From the NCBI GenBank assembly GCA_018105865.1, contig CM030848.1, positions 14,279,699 to 14,343,698 of the forward strand: a stretch of DNA of 64,000 nucleotides. Direction: 5' to 3'. This stretch comes from Metaphire vulgaris (Eukaryota > Annelida > Clitellata > Crassiclitellata > Megascolecidae). Shown one piece after another: positions 22,825 to 35,116 of the stretch; the stretch's first letter is position 1, and each line of letters opens with the position of its first letter. The translations under genes and the position numbers were made by a program. A model generated the notes under the pieces. That model searched no databases, was not told where the DNA came from, and saw nothing but the letters and a program-made list of their open reading frames with translations.

Positions 22825-22991
22825 CAGTGTTTTATCCAGACTCCAGACTTTGGGGAAACTGACTTGGTTGGAGGGGGATAAGGAACAGTTCAGTGCCAAA
22901 AATTAGTGCTGTGATATTTTTTGGGGGGGGGGAAGATTGAAGTTTTTTGAGGGGGGAATCTTCCCTCCTAACAGACCGATATAAAACACTG
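22825..22991 (+). mobile_element. hAT-like MITE family G, intact copy
   Basis: 167 bp, TIRs CAGTGTTTTATCC / ATAAAACACTG; flanks TCGAGAAC / GCGAGAAC agree at 7 of 8. Confidence 0.82.
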
Positions 22992-23092
22992 GCGAGAACA
23001 TTGCATCTCGCCTACTCGAAAAAAGTTCGGCGGACCGGTCCTGGCCCCCGGTCACTTCATGATCTAGCCATATATGTGTATCCGGGTTATAG

Positions 23093-23126
<34 letters not shown>

Positions 23127-23734
23127 TGGGAACCTGGTTAAAAACAGTGGCGGCTTAAAAAGTTTTAAATGCGATTTTTATAGATTTTCAACGTTTTCTA
23201 AATCATACCTTCTCAAATATTTGTTGTTTAATTTACCAGGCATTAAGAAATTAGGGTCCCCCTGTGCAGAATGGCCGACGGGCTTGACAAGTCATAATTT
23301 TTTCTTGACGACCTTCTTTTTTTTTTTTGCTCGTCAGCCGTTTATTATAAATGTTAAATGTTTACGACCTTTTATGTTGACGTTTTTTTTTGCTCGTCGT
23401 CTGCCGTTTATGTAGCACTGTGTCCCACCCCCCCACCAATCCGGTCAATCTGCTGAACTGACATTTTAAAAACCGTTCTCCAGGGCTTATTATTCATTTT
23501 ATTGTTAATATATATATATTCATCATCGGCCCGGCCCCCAAAACCAGACCGCCGGGTTTAAAATGCGATTTTTATAGATTTTCAACGTTTTCTAAGATTT
23601 GTACCTTCTCAAATAACACGCCCACTCCCCACCCCACCCCACCCCAATCAAATTCCTGGCTACGCCCTTGATATCTTCGACAGTCTTTGTATATAGTGCG
23701 TGTATTGTATGAAATCAGATGGTGAAGTCTCGGC

Positions 23735-23988
23735 CTAGGATGAGTTGCTGCTGTCGGTGCGCAGAACGGCGGGAACGGCGTTGTACATGGGAAAGGCCTT
23801 GTTGACGATGTAATCCTGGATCCACTCCGGAAGAAACGGAACTATAAGGATGGCGTCCGTGTAGGCGTTCTTGACGTAACGAGGGCGCGGAAAGCGACAG
23901 AACAGGGCGTCCTCGTACACCCTGGCCACTTCGTCCAGTCGTGCCAGGGTGTCCGGTTTGGGCAGGGTCGTGTGGTAGTACTTGGAGT
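23735..23988 (-). CDS. SDR exon 4: C-terminus
   Basis: Acceptor GTCTCGCAG. Encodes SKYYHTTLPKPDTLARLDEV, FPRPRYVKNAYTDAILIVPF and a hydrophobic end, with a TAG stop at 23735-23737. This is typical of the membrane-contacting tail of SDR9C enzymes. Confidence 0.92.
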
Positions 23989-24054
23989 CTGCGAGACAAA
24001 AACAAACAGCGCGTCGAATTTATATTTTCGATGATGATGATAATAATAATAATA

Positions 24055-24145
<91 letters not shown>

Positions 24146-27100
24146 GTTATTGTTATTGTTATTAATTATTATTATTATTTATTATATTATTATTATTATT
24201 ATTATTAATTTTATTATTAAAACTGACCATATTAGCAAAATGTCAGGAGCAAGGGCACATTTCAGAGTCCGATAAAAATAAATAAAATAACAGTCATCAA
24301 CAAAAAATATAAATGGAAAACAATCTAAGGCAGAAGAGAATAAGGTCAGTGGGGTAGCCACGGAGGGAGGAGCTCGGAGTGGGGGGGGGGTGCGGCCCCA
24401 TTATTTTGGCTGGGATCAGTTGTGTGGATCTGTGCAGATCGTTACAAAATTTTAAGCGGGGACTCGGATGCGGGGGGGGGTTGAGCAGTGGCGGCTCCAG
24501 GATTTGGCAACTGGGGGTTGGGGTTGGGGTGGAAACTTCTAAGCATGTGGCCAACTATTTGCTGCTAGGCATGCTTTAGTAAGTATAGGATCCCAACAGG
24601 GGGCAATGGGGGCAGGCATTCAATGAGGGGGCACGCGTCCACATGGTCTCCCAAGTGGAGCCGCCATTGGGGGAAGGAAGAGTAGAACAGAATAGTTATT
24701 GGTGTTTTGTTTGAAGGGTTTTTAGTCGAAAATGCTGGCGTGGCCCTCCCCATTCCCAAATCCTGGCTACGCCACTGAGACAAATTAACGGCCCAGTGCT
24801 ATTTAATAGTATTAGGAGAGTCCCCCTTCCTATGGGAGTCTCTCAAAAAGTGGCGGGGGCTGGAGGGCAGGTATATTTTACACCCCCTATTTAACTAACA
24901 CCCCCAATTTGAGACCGACACCCCTCAACCCCATCTCAGCTATAGGGTTACCTTTGTTTGCTTGTCAGACTTTTGGCAGGGGACCCAGAGAATTTACCGA
25001 CACCCCCCCACTCAATTGATAATCCCAGAAATAACCCTGCGGGAGGGGCTATAGAGAACCAAGAGGCCTAATAATGACAGCACTTTTCCAGTAAGTAAGT
25101 AAGTAAGTAAGTAAATAAGTAAGTAAGTAAGTAAGTCGAATTCAGCGATTAAATTAATGCTCGTACACGACTGAAAGTAGTCTTCGCCGAATTCCCGCTT
25201 CACTTGGTCGGGTACGAAGCTCCAGGTGTAGTCGAGCGAAGCCTGCGTTGCCTCCAGACTGTTGATGGCCGTCGAGAATCCGGCCGGTTCGATGACCGAT
25301 ACGTGGACGCCGTACTGCTTCAGAGACAGCCTAAGACGAAGGCATTCAATTATAATTAAATGTTTATATGATGGGGTCGAAATTTTTGCGACTGGTGCCG
25401 AAGACCAGAGGTGCAGGCACTACTAGTTTTAAAATGTCCAATTTACGCAATAGAGAATACGTCAGGCAAAATTCTCAATGCCAAACACTTTTGAAATAAA
25501 AGAGATAGTGTGGCCTAATTTTTGAAAAAAACTTGATTAGCAGGTGCTCTTCCCTTCTCTCTCAAAAGTGCTAGCCATTCACACGTCAATACCATTCTCT
25601 GTAGTTTAAAAGTGTCCTTTAAAATGTTCAATTTACGCAATAGAGAATACCACAGGCAAAATTCTGAATGCCAAGAACTTTTGATCTACAAGAGATACTG
25701 GCCTAATTTTTGAAAAAGTCGTGATTACAGGGTCCTCTTCACTTGCCTGTCAAAAGTGCTAGCCATTCACACTTCTGCCAATACCATTCTCTGTAGTTTT
25801 GAGGGGCGCCGAAAACGATGTGAGGACCTTTTTGGCTTGTCAGTTGTTAGGGGCGCCAACGTACACTTTGTCCCCGGGCGCTGAATGCCCTAGATCCGCC
25901 TCTGGCAGGCAGGGGCGGTTCCACGTTGGGGATGCATCCGCCACCGGCCCTCCCCTCGCCAAAAATGCGTCTTCAATGGAAGATGATCGTATAAACGGAT
26001 TAGCCTTGATGTATATCCGCAGAGTCATGGACATATCCATAGACAATGTCGTCGACAAATTCGATTCCAGCAATAGAAAACTCGATTTTGCAGTATGACT
26101 TTGTACAACCAGACTAAAAATGCTTGTATACATTGTCAATTCTGTACATTATATTTTATAAATCAAATCTACAGATTTCTTCTAAGCTGTTTATACATAT
26201 AATTCCTTTGATGATTGGTGGGATCTTTCTAGAAATTCATTGCACCCCCCTCCCCCAACAAGAGTTCTTGGAACCGCCACTGCAGATGTGTTTTTCAAAT
26301 CAGCAGTTGTCATTTTAATCAATCATTTCGTAAGTATTAGAATCAGTTTTGTTTCTTTATCTTCTTCGCGGGCCATTTCACACCCCTTGGCGGGTCGGAT
26401 CTGGCCCGCGGGCCGCTAATTTAATATCTCTGCGCCTAATTATTATCGAGGCTGAACCACTATTGCGTGGACTGGATGGAGGCTGGCATTTTCAAATTGA
26501 CCAATCGCCGCTGTCGTCTCGAAGACGAAACAGCTCACCATCTCCGGCGAGACGGGCTTACTGGTGGCCGTTGGTCCAGGTGTATTTTTACATCCCCTAA
26601 CACGCCCAACCATCCCCCCCCCAATTTGAGGTCGACACCCCCAAATTTGGTAATGTGACAATGGTATGCATACAAAATGCATACTAATTAGCTCCGGACA
26701 CCCCCTCCCCTCCCAATTTGAGGTCGACGCGCCCCCCCTCAAATTCACAATCCTAGAAATATCCCTGCGTTGGTCAGTCTGCGTTGACAGCCTCCGATCT
26801 ACTGCATGTCGCCAATCCCTTGATTCCAGTATTTTATTTTTACAATGAACATTAGAACATTATTATTTCCGACCATACCTCCAGGCATCGGTCAGGCACT
26901 CGACGGCGAACTTCGACACCGAATAGGGTACGGCGTAGGGCATCGCCACCCTCCCGCCGAAGCTGCTCACGTTGACCACCCTGCCCGCGTTCCCGCTTGA
27001 TGAGCGGAAGCAGCGTGGTCGTCAGGCGGATGAGTCCGTACAGGTTCGTTTCGTTCGCCTCGCGGAAGTCGTCGGCGCTCAGCCATTCGAATCTTCCGCG

Positions 27101-28383
27101 CTTTCCGCTGACCGCCGCGTTGTTGACCAGGCCCCAGAGCCCTTTTTTCCGCAAACAACACGAGCATATCATCCGCGGACGGGAACGAAATTATACGAAT
27201 CAAGGTGAAGTCATATAACACTTTATTCAGTTCATTGGCGTAGCAATGGGGGGGGGGGCTTGAGTGGGGCGGGAAGGGGGTCCCTATTGGGATCGGGACT
27301 GGTCGTGAAATTCGTCCAAACAGGTGAGTAGTTGGGGGAGTTTAGATTGAGGAAAACGCACTAGACAGAAGACTTTAAAGCGTTTGTGACGACGACCTTT
27401 CTTTGCTCGTCAGGACATTTGGGCCGAAAAATGTGAAAGTGGATATGACTGCTATCCCCATTCTAGAATCCTGGTTACGCCACTGATTGAGTTCTTTATT
27501 TTATTATTTTTTTATAATAATAATAATAATAATATAGCAGGGTTTAGAGTGGTTCAGTAGGGTCTGCCCTGTGTGTGAGAACCACTATGTTCCACCCATC
27601 CATTCATTCGCATTATGGTCTTGCTGTATAGTCTCATTCTTTGCCCTCTTGTTCTCTTGTGGGTTTCTTCCTGTATTCTCTTTCTTTGTCTTCTTGTCTT
27701 TTAGTCTACAAGTAACAACAAAACTTTGCAGTATACAATGTCATAAATGCCTCATTCAGTTACTGTACAACTGCCACAAATTTCCCCCACCCCACAATAC
27801 TTTATCTATCTTCTAATAGCTAGCCTATATACAAAACCTAGAACACTGCAGTACTTTAGTCAGTATCGGTTATAATAATATAATATAATAATATATAATA
27901 TAACAAGGCTTAAAGTGGTTCAGTAGGGACTGTCCTGTGTGAGAACCACTGTTGTTCCCGTCCAATCTAATATCCTGAAACTGGAAACTGCTTACCTCTC
28001 CCCTTCGGTAGAATGGCCGTCACCTGGTCTAGCACCTGGGCGATGGACTTTGGATCGGCAATGTCCAGTCTGACCAATCTCAGCCTGTCGGAACACTGAC
28101 TTTTCAGCTCGCTTTCGCCCTTCTCCGACCGGGCGCACGCCAGTACGTGACAGCCGATCCTGTCAAGATGCTTGACGCACTGTCGGCCGAGACCGGAACT
28201 AGTACCGGTGACGAGAACATACTTGTCGCCGATGTCGGGTACTCGCGGCCAGCGGATGACAGTATCGACGATCTTGTAGATGACCAAGATGGCGACGATG
28301 AGAAAGAACGTCTGTTGCAGGAAAGCGTAGGTGACGCAAAGGGCGATGGTCAAAATCAACGGACCTCGAAGTTCGCGATTCAT
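23735..28383 (-). CDS. Membrane-anchored short-chain dehydrogenase (SDR9C / retinol dehydrogenase-like), frameshifted
   Basis: Four exons on the minus strand (28383-27996, 27141-26879, 25330-25167, 23988-23735) encode about 355 residues of an NAD(P)-dependent oxidoreductase. Exon 1 has an N-terminal hydrophobic anchor (two segments, about residues 8-40), the Rossmann motif TGTSSGLG and LDIADP. Exon 2 has GLWGLVNNAAVSG, then NVSS and the catalytic YSVSK. Exon 3 has VSVIEPAGF (the P-G site), and exon 4 the C-terminal membrane-associated region. The layout and GLWGLVNNA match the RDH16/HSD17B6/BDH1 group, which oxidise retinol, steroids or hydroxybutyrate at the ER or mitochondrial membrane; substrate cannot be decided. 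All splice phases fit except that exon 2 carries one extra base near 26978-26998, between SDR motifs NNAAVSG and NVSS. Either an assembly error or an inactivating allele; all other parts look under coding constraint. Confidence 0.92.
24031..24210. repeat. (GAT)n(TAA)n(TTA)n microsatellite
   Basis: Begins about 40 bp upstream (minus strand) of the last SDR exon. Confidence 0.93.
24349..24777 (+). mobile_element. MITE family E hosting a nested family A element
   Basis: CAGTGGGGTAGCCACGG to CTGGCTACGCCACTG with the family A copy 24486-24669 inside. Confidence 0.6.
24486..24669 (+). mobile_element. hAT-like MITE family A, copy 3 (nested)
   Basis: About 184 bp with TIRs CAGTGGCGGCTC / GAGCCGCCATTG, sitting inside a family E element (24349-24777). 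Flanks GGGTTGAG and GGGGAAGG match only partly. Confidence 0.75.
25167..25330 (-). CDS. SDR exon 3
   Basis: Encodes LSLKQYGVHVSVIEPAGF, then TAINSLEATQ and REFGEDYFQS. Acceptor CGTCTTAG, donor TCGT|GTACGA; phases 2 and 1 fit exons 2 and 4. Confidence 0.92.
25386..25902 (+). mobile_element. MITE family D end with two tandem satellite-like units
   Basis: Two units of about 185 bp (about 25428-25612 and 25613-25797, each containing ATTTACGCAATAGAGAATAC and CAAAAGTGCTAGCCATTCAC), followed by the terminus CCCTAGATCCGCCTCTG. Confidence 0.7.
25910..26282 (+). mobile_element. hAT-like MITE family B, divergent copy
   Basis: Begins CAGGGGCGGTTCCACG and ends TTGGAACCGCCACTG; the interior differs from other copies and no duplication is visible. 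Confidence 0.55.
26879..27141 (-). CDS. SDR exon 2: catalytic exon with one-base frameshift
   Basis: Acceptor AAAAAAG, donor AG|GTATGG. First frame reads GLWGLVNNAAVSG through TTTLLPLIKR. After about 26990 the SDR reading (VVNVSSFGGRV, VPYSVSKFAVECLTDAW) continues in another frame. At 263 nt the exon is one base too long for its flanking phases, so one inserted base (in a GGG run) explains it. Confidence 0.88.
27233..27485 (+). mobile_element. hAT-like MITE family E (GTGGCGTAGC)
   Basis: 253 bp, CATTGGCGTAGCAATGG to GGTTACGCCACTG; flanks ATTCAGTT / ATTGAGTT agree at 7 of 8. In an SDR intron. Confidence 0.8.
27543..27598 (-). repeat. SINE tail hairpin module
   Basis: GGTTTAGAGTGGTTCAGTAG and TGTGTGTGAGAACCAC on the plus strand; (TAA)n abuts its outer side. 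Confidence 0.6.
27905..27958 (-). repeat. SINE tail hairpin module
   Basis: GGCTTAAAGTGGTTCAGTAG and CCTGTGTGAGAACCAC; (TAA)-type repeats abut it. Confidence 0.6.
27996..28383 (-). CDS. SDR exon 1: membrane anchor and Rossmann cofactor site
   Basis: Starts MNRELRGPLILTIALCVTYA; encodes TGTSSGLGRQ and the second acidic beta-strand region. Donor GTAAGC on the minus strand at 27995. A strong acceptor (AATTGTTTCAG) 20 bases before the ATG indicates a 5'UTR intron. Confidence 0.93.
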
Positions 28384-28646
28384 GATCCACTTCCGGAGAA
28401 AATCTGAAACAATTTATGCAATTTTAAAGAACAAAGATTCTCCGTTCTTGGCGTATACGAAAAAAATTGGACGCTACAACTTTTATTTTCTTTCCAAATT
28501 TCCAAAGTGTTTCAGTAGGGTCTGAACCACGGATTTTTCCAAAGGCGTCGATCCACTTAGAATATTGGGGCAAACCTCCGAAGTTAGGCACATGAAAAGT
28601 TGATGCTGTCATTTCTCGTTGTCCTGGTCACCTGGTCACTCACGAC

Positions 28647-28650
<4 letters not shown>

Positions 28651-28700
<50 letters not shown>
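28651..28700. repeat. (TA)n microsatellite
   Basis: Perfect TA run. Confidence 0.95.
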
Positions 28701-28701
<1 letters not shown>

Positions 28702-29106
28702 TTTGTTTATATCAGGAAGTGATATAAATTCAGCCATAATTTTTATTTACTTTTGGGTTTGTTCAATAATTTGCTTTCAATTAAGCTATTTAATGTTTAT
28801 AAAGGCAAAATTCATAGTTCTGCAGTCTGCACCACTATACCTACAGTCCGACTGCCTGTTCGTCCCCAATGGATTAATTATCAGGTTTAAAAGGTTCACA
28901 TTTGCAGGCAATCTGGATAAACGTTCCCCGGGCCCCCTATGGATTGACGCCTATGGATCATTTTTCAATCTGAAAAAAAGATTTCTCTGTGAAAGTAAAA
29001 ACGGTGCGCAGACCGGAGAATTTTAAATCTTTCTTACTGCCTGCCTGAAATAACAGATATAACACACGATTAGTGTCATCGGCAAACTAAAACCAATAGG
29101 CCCACC

Positions 29107-29296
29107 CAGTGTTTAATCTAGACCGTTTCCGGGGGGAAATCGCCTTTCCCCCCCGGAAATTTCAAATTCCCCCCGGAAATTTTGGAATATTGCATGGACT
29201 AACAGCGGCCCCTAGCAGAATTCCTCCCGGCTTTGTCAGTTCCCCCCCGGCTTTTTGAGTTCTCCCCCGGAGTCCAGGAGTCTAGATTAAACACTG
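29107..29296 (+). mobile_element. hAT-like MITE family C, copy 2
   Basis: 190 bp, same TIRs; flanks GGCCCACC / GGCTCACC agree at 7 of 8. Confidence 0.85.
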
Positions 29297-29744
29297 GGCT
29301 CACCCTCCAACAAAGAATAGTCTAACAACCTAATTCAAGACAGACATATATGTCTATGGATAGCGGCAACATTAGGCGGTTAGCTACCGAATGAAAGAGA
29401 AAGTAGCGAACGAATTGATATAAAAATCACCGACATCTTCAAGATAAAACGAAATCGATAAATTATATATCCGGTGTCAATATTAGATTCTCTGATGATT
29501 GTCTTAGACAATATTTTCCGCTATAGGTTCGCTATCTCCAATGATCGGTCTCGAAACGGATTCGACGATTTAAAGTTATCAATAGCCAATCATCTATGCA
29601 CACAGAATGATCTTTGAAATCAATTCAAAGATCAGACGTTATCTAGCAAAGACAGTTAGGCTCAGTAGCCTATACAGTAGGTAAAGTCCATGTCTTAGAC
29701 TGTCCTGGAACACATACGGGAAGATTCAACCGCGTGCCACCTTC

Positions 29745-29834
29745 TGACCTCTGTTGACCTCGTTGTCTGTTGGGGTTGTTCGTCTTGTTGTCGATGCACC
29801 GCAATCTTAGAATGTCAAGGTCATGAAAAGGTCA
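29745..29834. promoter_or_regulatory. Clustered nuclear-receptor elements: perfect DR4 and DR5
   Basis: 29745-29760 is TGACCTCTGTTGACCT, two perfect half sites spaced by 4. 29818-29834 is AGGTCATGAAAAGGTCA, two perfect half sites spaced by 5, with an extended TCAAGGTCA 5' half site. They lie 1.36-1.45 kb upstream of the SDR start codon. DR5 is the classical RAR/RXR spacing and DR4 the TR/LXR type. Motifs are read directly; function is inferred. Confidence 0.55.
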
Positions 29835-30094
29835 AATCCACTTAACCCACTGACAGAGATATACAGACCTCTTAAAATCTATCGCAAAATCCACAGTCTA
29901 ATCAAATAATGCGGGCCGCATAGCGATGATAAATCAATTGGTGATCTACAAAATAGACCTATAGGCCCCTATACACCATTTAGGCCCACCCGAGATAATT
30001 CGATTTGGAAGGGTTATAAACTCAGAGATTTTGTAGGCCGGACTTTTTTACTAATAAGACTGGGTTCTTCCTTGATTACCCTACTAACCATTCC

Positions 30095-30260
30095 ACAAGA
30101 TATTCGGCAGGGCTTTAATTTAGTTGATCTGTCTCGTTCTATTACACGCAATGGCGTTGTGTCTTATGAAAAGTCACCCTGTAGATATTTGAGAATGAAA
30201 TATTATTCAAAGTTTAAAGCAATGAAGATGGAACAAAGTAGAGAATTTCTTAATTGATTA
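30095..30260 (+). mobile_element. SINE tail fragment
   Basis: ACAAGATATTCGGCAGGGCT, CACCCTGTAGAT and AGCAATGAAGATGGAACAA match 49447-49690. Confidence 0.6.
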
Positions 30261-30384
30261 GGTTTTAACATACTGGACATACATCTATTCAACAGGCGTT
30301 ATATTGAACCACATTAATGATAAAACTTTTATTCGATATCTATAAAACCTGTTGTAGGCCTATAATAACACGCTACTACTACTA

Positions 30385-30571
30385 GGGGGGGCTGACGGGG
30401 CTAGCCCCGGCCCATCTGAAAATAGGCCCACCGATTTTCGAGATAACCTTTTTTGCTTATCAGCACGATTTGAAAGGGTTATAACCCTTTTTTGCTTGTC
30501 AGAGATTTTCAGTATAGGCGACGGACTTTTTTCTCAGCCCCCCGGCCTACTCGGACCTTAATCCGGCCCTG
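30385..30571 (-). mobile_element. hAT-like element
   Basis: Right end CTTAATCCGGCCCTG; interior has two ACCTTTTTTGCTT/CCCTTTTTTGCTTGTCA blocks. Left end poorly defined. Confidence 0.45.
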
Positions 30572-30818
30572 TATAGGCCTATACACTGTAGCCCTATACA
30601 TGGTATAGTAGGCTAAGACATTGTGTACATGGTATACTGTTGTAACATATTACTATTAAGACAGTTCCTGCTAAGATTATTTAAAACATCTGTCTTAATT
30701 GTGTCTAAAAGTCATCGAAATTTTTTAAAATATATTCTTAGAATCGTATAGACTAGGCATATTAATAACGGTGGTTCTAACACTGGACAGACATATATTG
30801 AACCACTTTAAACCCAGT

Positions 30819-31028
<210 letters not shown>

Positions 31029-31029
31029 G

Positions 31030-32000
31030 TCTTCTACTACCTACTCCTAAATGTGTACCTGATTCGAACTCTAATACAAGTTTAAATACCAAGGCGTCTT
31101 TCAAGTCCTATCGCGTGCTTCACTATGCAGCAAGACATTGGTATCATGGTTTAAGGCAGTTTTATTATTTACACAGGCGCTACATAAAGCCTCGCGTTTT
31201 ATGCTAAGCGTCTTGAGAATTTGTGGACGGTTTCTTGTAAATCATTCGGTCAACGACTGCGAGCATAAAAAACCTTTGCAAAAATGTTCTGTCGGTCGGT
31301 CGGTCGGATAGTTAGTGTGTGCGCTTTGTTGCTTCGAAAAAGAACTACATTCCCTGACACCAACCGGTCTTCTTGCCCCCCTGGGCCTGGCCCCCTCCAC
31401 CTCCCGCGTGGTTTCACTGGGTCGTCAAACTATGACGCCGTCTGGTTTGACATGATAAGAGGATGGAAGGTGGAAATGTATTTCTTCAGGCGCCTTATCA
31501 GCGTCATCTTGAATTATTATAATTATCGGTGGACGATTGATGACGATTCGATGACTCCGGGATCCAGAGATTGCCTCGACTGCATATGGGTGGGGCGGGT
31601 GGGGAGGTGGGAGAAGTTGCGGGAGGGGGTAGTGAGCATCGTCCCTCTCCTTCTGTCAGTCAATCTAAAGAAATATCAACTCAGAGATTGCTTATCGGCG
31701 AAGAGATGTCACCGGTCATATATACTGTAGTGTACACGCATTGATGAGAAATGCTTAAAATTCGCTGTTCTTATACAGTAATGCATATATAGTTGTTAAG
31801 ATCAAACATTGATTTATATATTTTTATTTAAAAAAATAAATTAACTCGTATAATTTCCAGGGTCGGCAGTTGCACCAAATTATTTATACGCCCTTCTGAC
31901 AACCCCCCCCCCACAACGCGTTCCATCTTATGCGCTCGGAAATAACGAAGCAGGCCCAGTGGTTTTCACACAGGCTTACTTAGCCTCCTAAACCACTTAA
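31030..32000. other. Intergenic, no gene seen
   Basis: A 148-codon open frame (31284-31730) without recognisable motif; otherwise unremarkable. Confidence 0.5.
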
Positions 32001-32002
32001 AA

Positions 32003-32134
<132 letters not shown>

Positions 32135-32205
32135 GACCCGAATAATTAAAAGCACTTCGAACTCAATAACACGCTGCCCTAGCACTGGAACCACAACGGC
32201 CCTGC

Positions 32206-32208
32206 ATG

Positions 32209-32264
<56 letters not shown>

Positions 32265-32266
32265 GC
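32206..32266. repeat. (CAG)n microsatellite
   Basis: About 19 CAG units then CGG. The short poly-Gln ORF through it has no other protein signal. Confidence 0.9.
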
Positions 32267-32442
32267 GGCGACACTATGACAAGGCCATCTGTGCTCTGCT
32301 AGATGTATCCGCTTTACTTCGTATGCCGATGATGTCCAAAGTAGGCATCCTCAACCTATGTTCCGGCTTTTGCCTTAGGTCTAATTAATGTCATTGGCCA
32401 GGAGACTACTGTGCTATTTTCTTTCGAACGCACGAAACAAAG

Positions 32443-32815
32443 TTCTGGTTCCACGTGGGGGATGAGTGGGGATGCATCCCCCACCGGACCTTCGGACTTT
32501 CTTGAAGTTTTTCCGCTTGTGAAACTTATTTTTGTGTAAAAGTCTAGTAAAAATACGGTGAAAAACTGCGGATGACCTTTTTTTTGCTTGTCAACCTATT
32601 TGACAAATTAAATTTTAAACAAACGTCAATATTACAAGTGAATAGTAAAATTAGCCTATAAAGAAAATTCCTTTTTTCAGTTTTTTCGACAAAGTTTATT
32701 GATTTTTGCCAGCCCCTTATATTTTCATCCTGGGACGCCAACTTATTGATACATGAATTAAATTTCAGATAGTTGGCCCCCATCAAGAAATCCTGGAACT
32801 TGCCACTGCCACTGA
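32443..32815 (+). mobile_element. hAT-like MITE family B, degenerate copy
   Basis: Internal sequence (GGATGCATCCCCCACCGGAC, ACCTTTTTTTTGCTTGTCAA) and end (AAGAAATCCTGGAAC) match family B; the left TIR is eroded. Confidence 0.65.
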
Positions 32816-33050
32816 TGCGAAAACATTTAGTTATCCGTGTCCAAAAAATGTCAAAGTTCAAACAACCCCATTGGGCTTATGTCCCAAAGAAACTTGTTAA
32901 ATTTCTAAATATTTTGATTATCTGCTGTTATTGATGAAAAGTTAAACTGGGATTCGACAAATTAAATTTTAAACAAACGTCAATATTCAAAGGCAACGCG
33001 AATAATGGAACAATGGCGTTCTATAAAGAAAAAATTCAAGATTCAGAACT

Positions 33051-33197
33051 CAGTGGCGGCTCCACCGGGGGAGGGCCCATGAGCCTATTGACTGCTATTG
33101 AGTGCAGTGACCCCCAGTTGGGACCCTCCTAATTAGGACATTAAACTTAATGATATGATTACATTAAACAACAAATAGTTGGCCCCCGTGATTAAGA
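33051..33197 (-). mobile_element. hAT-like MITE family A, truncated copy 4
   Basis: Starts CAGTGGCGGCTCCACC in the opposite orientation and is replaced by SINE-type sequence after about 33197. Confidence 0.7.
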
Positions 33198-33430
33198 TAT
33201 TCGGCAGGACTTTCATTTAGTTGATGTCCCTGCCCCAATCCCATTATTGCGTTGTATGAAATGGCTGGTTGTGCCACTGATGTAGAACGAATTGAGAAGG
33301 ATATTATTGATTATTCTTTCACAGCTAAAAGCAGTCCAAAAAGTGGAAAATGTCAATTTAACGAGGAATTTTCAAATTGATTAGATTTTTGAACCACTTT
33401 TAAACCCTTGTTATATTTCTATTATATTTA
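33198..33430 (+). mobile_element. SINE tail fragment
   Basis: AAGATATTCGGCAGGACTTT through GAACCACTTTTAAACCC and an ATT-rich end; same family as 30095 and 49447. Confidence 0.6.
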
Positions 33431-33987
33431 TTATTATCTGTATAAATCTCGGAGCAGCGGTCTATAAAACCTGTTGTAGCCTATAATGAACCAGATATCC
33501 ACGGGGCCTTCCCCATCATTTAGTCATTTCAGGATGTCGCCGGGCTTCAAAGGCTTTTTGACTGCCTGGGTCAACAACAATTGGGTTCTTCAAAAAATTT
33601 CAAGATCAGATTAGATGGAGTCAGTGATTTTTCGAGCATTTCTATAATCGTTGATTTTTCACTTATATATTGCCAGGAAAATTGTCACCAACAGTAAAAG
33701 TAAAAATTTAAAATTGACGCAACACGAGAATAAAATTTTCTCTGCCGATCTAGGAATTTATGTAGCGCTTTGTAGTTGAAGATGCTAATTGCAGCTCGAA
33801 AAGGATTAGGTGGACCTGCGTATCATAGACTGACGCCGGCCCATCGTCTCAAAAAAGATCTAAGGGCTTTGCCCTACGGGACTCAAAGCAATGCAATTTA
33901 CTGCCTGTTCTATAAGCCGATATAGCCCCGGTCGAAAAACGAACAGATAAAAAGCACTGGATCGGATAAGACCAAGTGGTCATCAAA

Positions 33988-34041
33988 CTACATGTGTGTG
34001 TGTGTGCTTGTGTGCTTGTGTGTGTGTGTGTGTGTGTGTGT
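33988..34041. repeat. (TG)n microsatellite
   Basis: Interrupted TG run. Confidence 0.9.
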
Positions 34042-34207
34042 TCTATCCACCCATGGCAAGAAATTCATTGGTCAGAGTTTAAGTAAAAATCATTTTCGAC
34101 CTCGTCACATCTTCAAGCCCAGACTGGAAAGCTTTTTTTTCTGAAGACCATTCCTCTACTAGTTCTTGTTCTTCTTGTTCTTCTTTTTCTTCTCCCTCAT
34201 TCTTGTT

Positions 34208-34565
<358 letters not shown>

Positions 34566-35043
34566 TCTCTATCTCAAAGTAATGGAATGCATAAGCAATG
34601 TGCATGAAATGGACTTTGTATCGCGCGTCCAATTTCAGTCGTCTCGACCCTTCTCCTCTAAGGACTCTCATCAGTGACGCCATTACCAGAGCGGATCACG
34701 GCTCCAGGCCGTAATTAGCGGATCCACATGCGCGGACTCGTGTCATCTTTATGAAGGATCCGTATTATGGGATATTGCGTCCCCTGTATATTGGGATAGA
34801 CGTCTGCAGAACGTTCCACAGCCTCTGACCCCGCTATTCCCTGTATACCACGCTATTATACATCCGAAGGCGCAACACTGTGGAGGCGTATTGGCAGGTT
34901 CCACCCCCTATAAACGACAGGTTTATGCCTGCACGGCGCCTAGACTCTAGACAGAATTGCAATTTACTTACTTATGGAGCTGGACGTAAATTGTGAACGA
35001 GTTATAGCCGGCGTTCTAAACAAACCACTGCGTCAGGGCTTAA

Positions 35044-35116
35044 CCCTTTAACTGGGGATCCCGGATATATCCGTCCAGTTTACATTGAGTTTACAGTTAA
35101 ATACACGGTTAAGGGG
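35044..35116. mobile_element. TTAA-flanked palindromic mini-element, copy 2
   Basis: 73 bp, CCCTTTAACTGGGG to ACACGGTTAAGGGG, TTAA on both sides; interior TTTACATTGAGTT shared with the other copies. Confidence 0.65.

Noticed and set aside
31284..31730. 148-codon open frame
   Set aside because: Non-repetitive but without any family signature; the length can arise by chance in 64 kb of six-frame translation.
32206..32388. Poly-Gln protein exon
   Set aside because: Only the CAG run supports it; no conserved sequence or splice sites around it.
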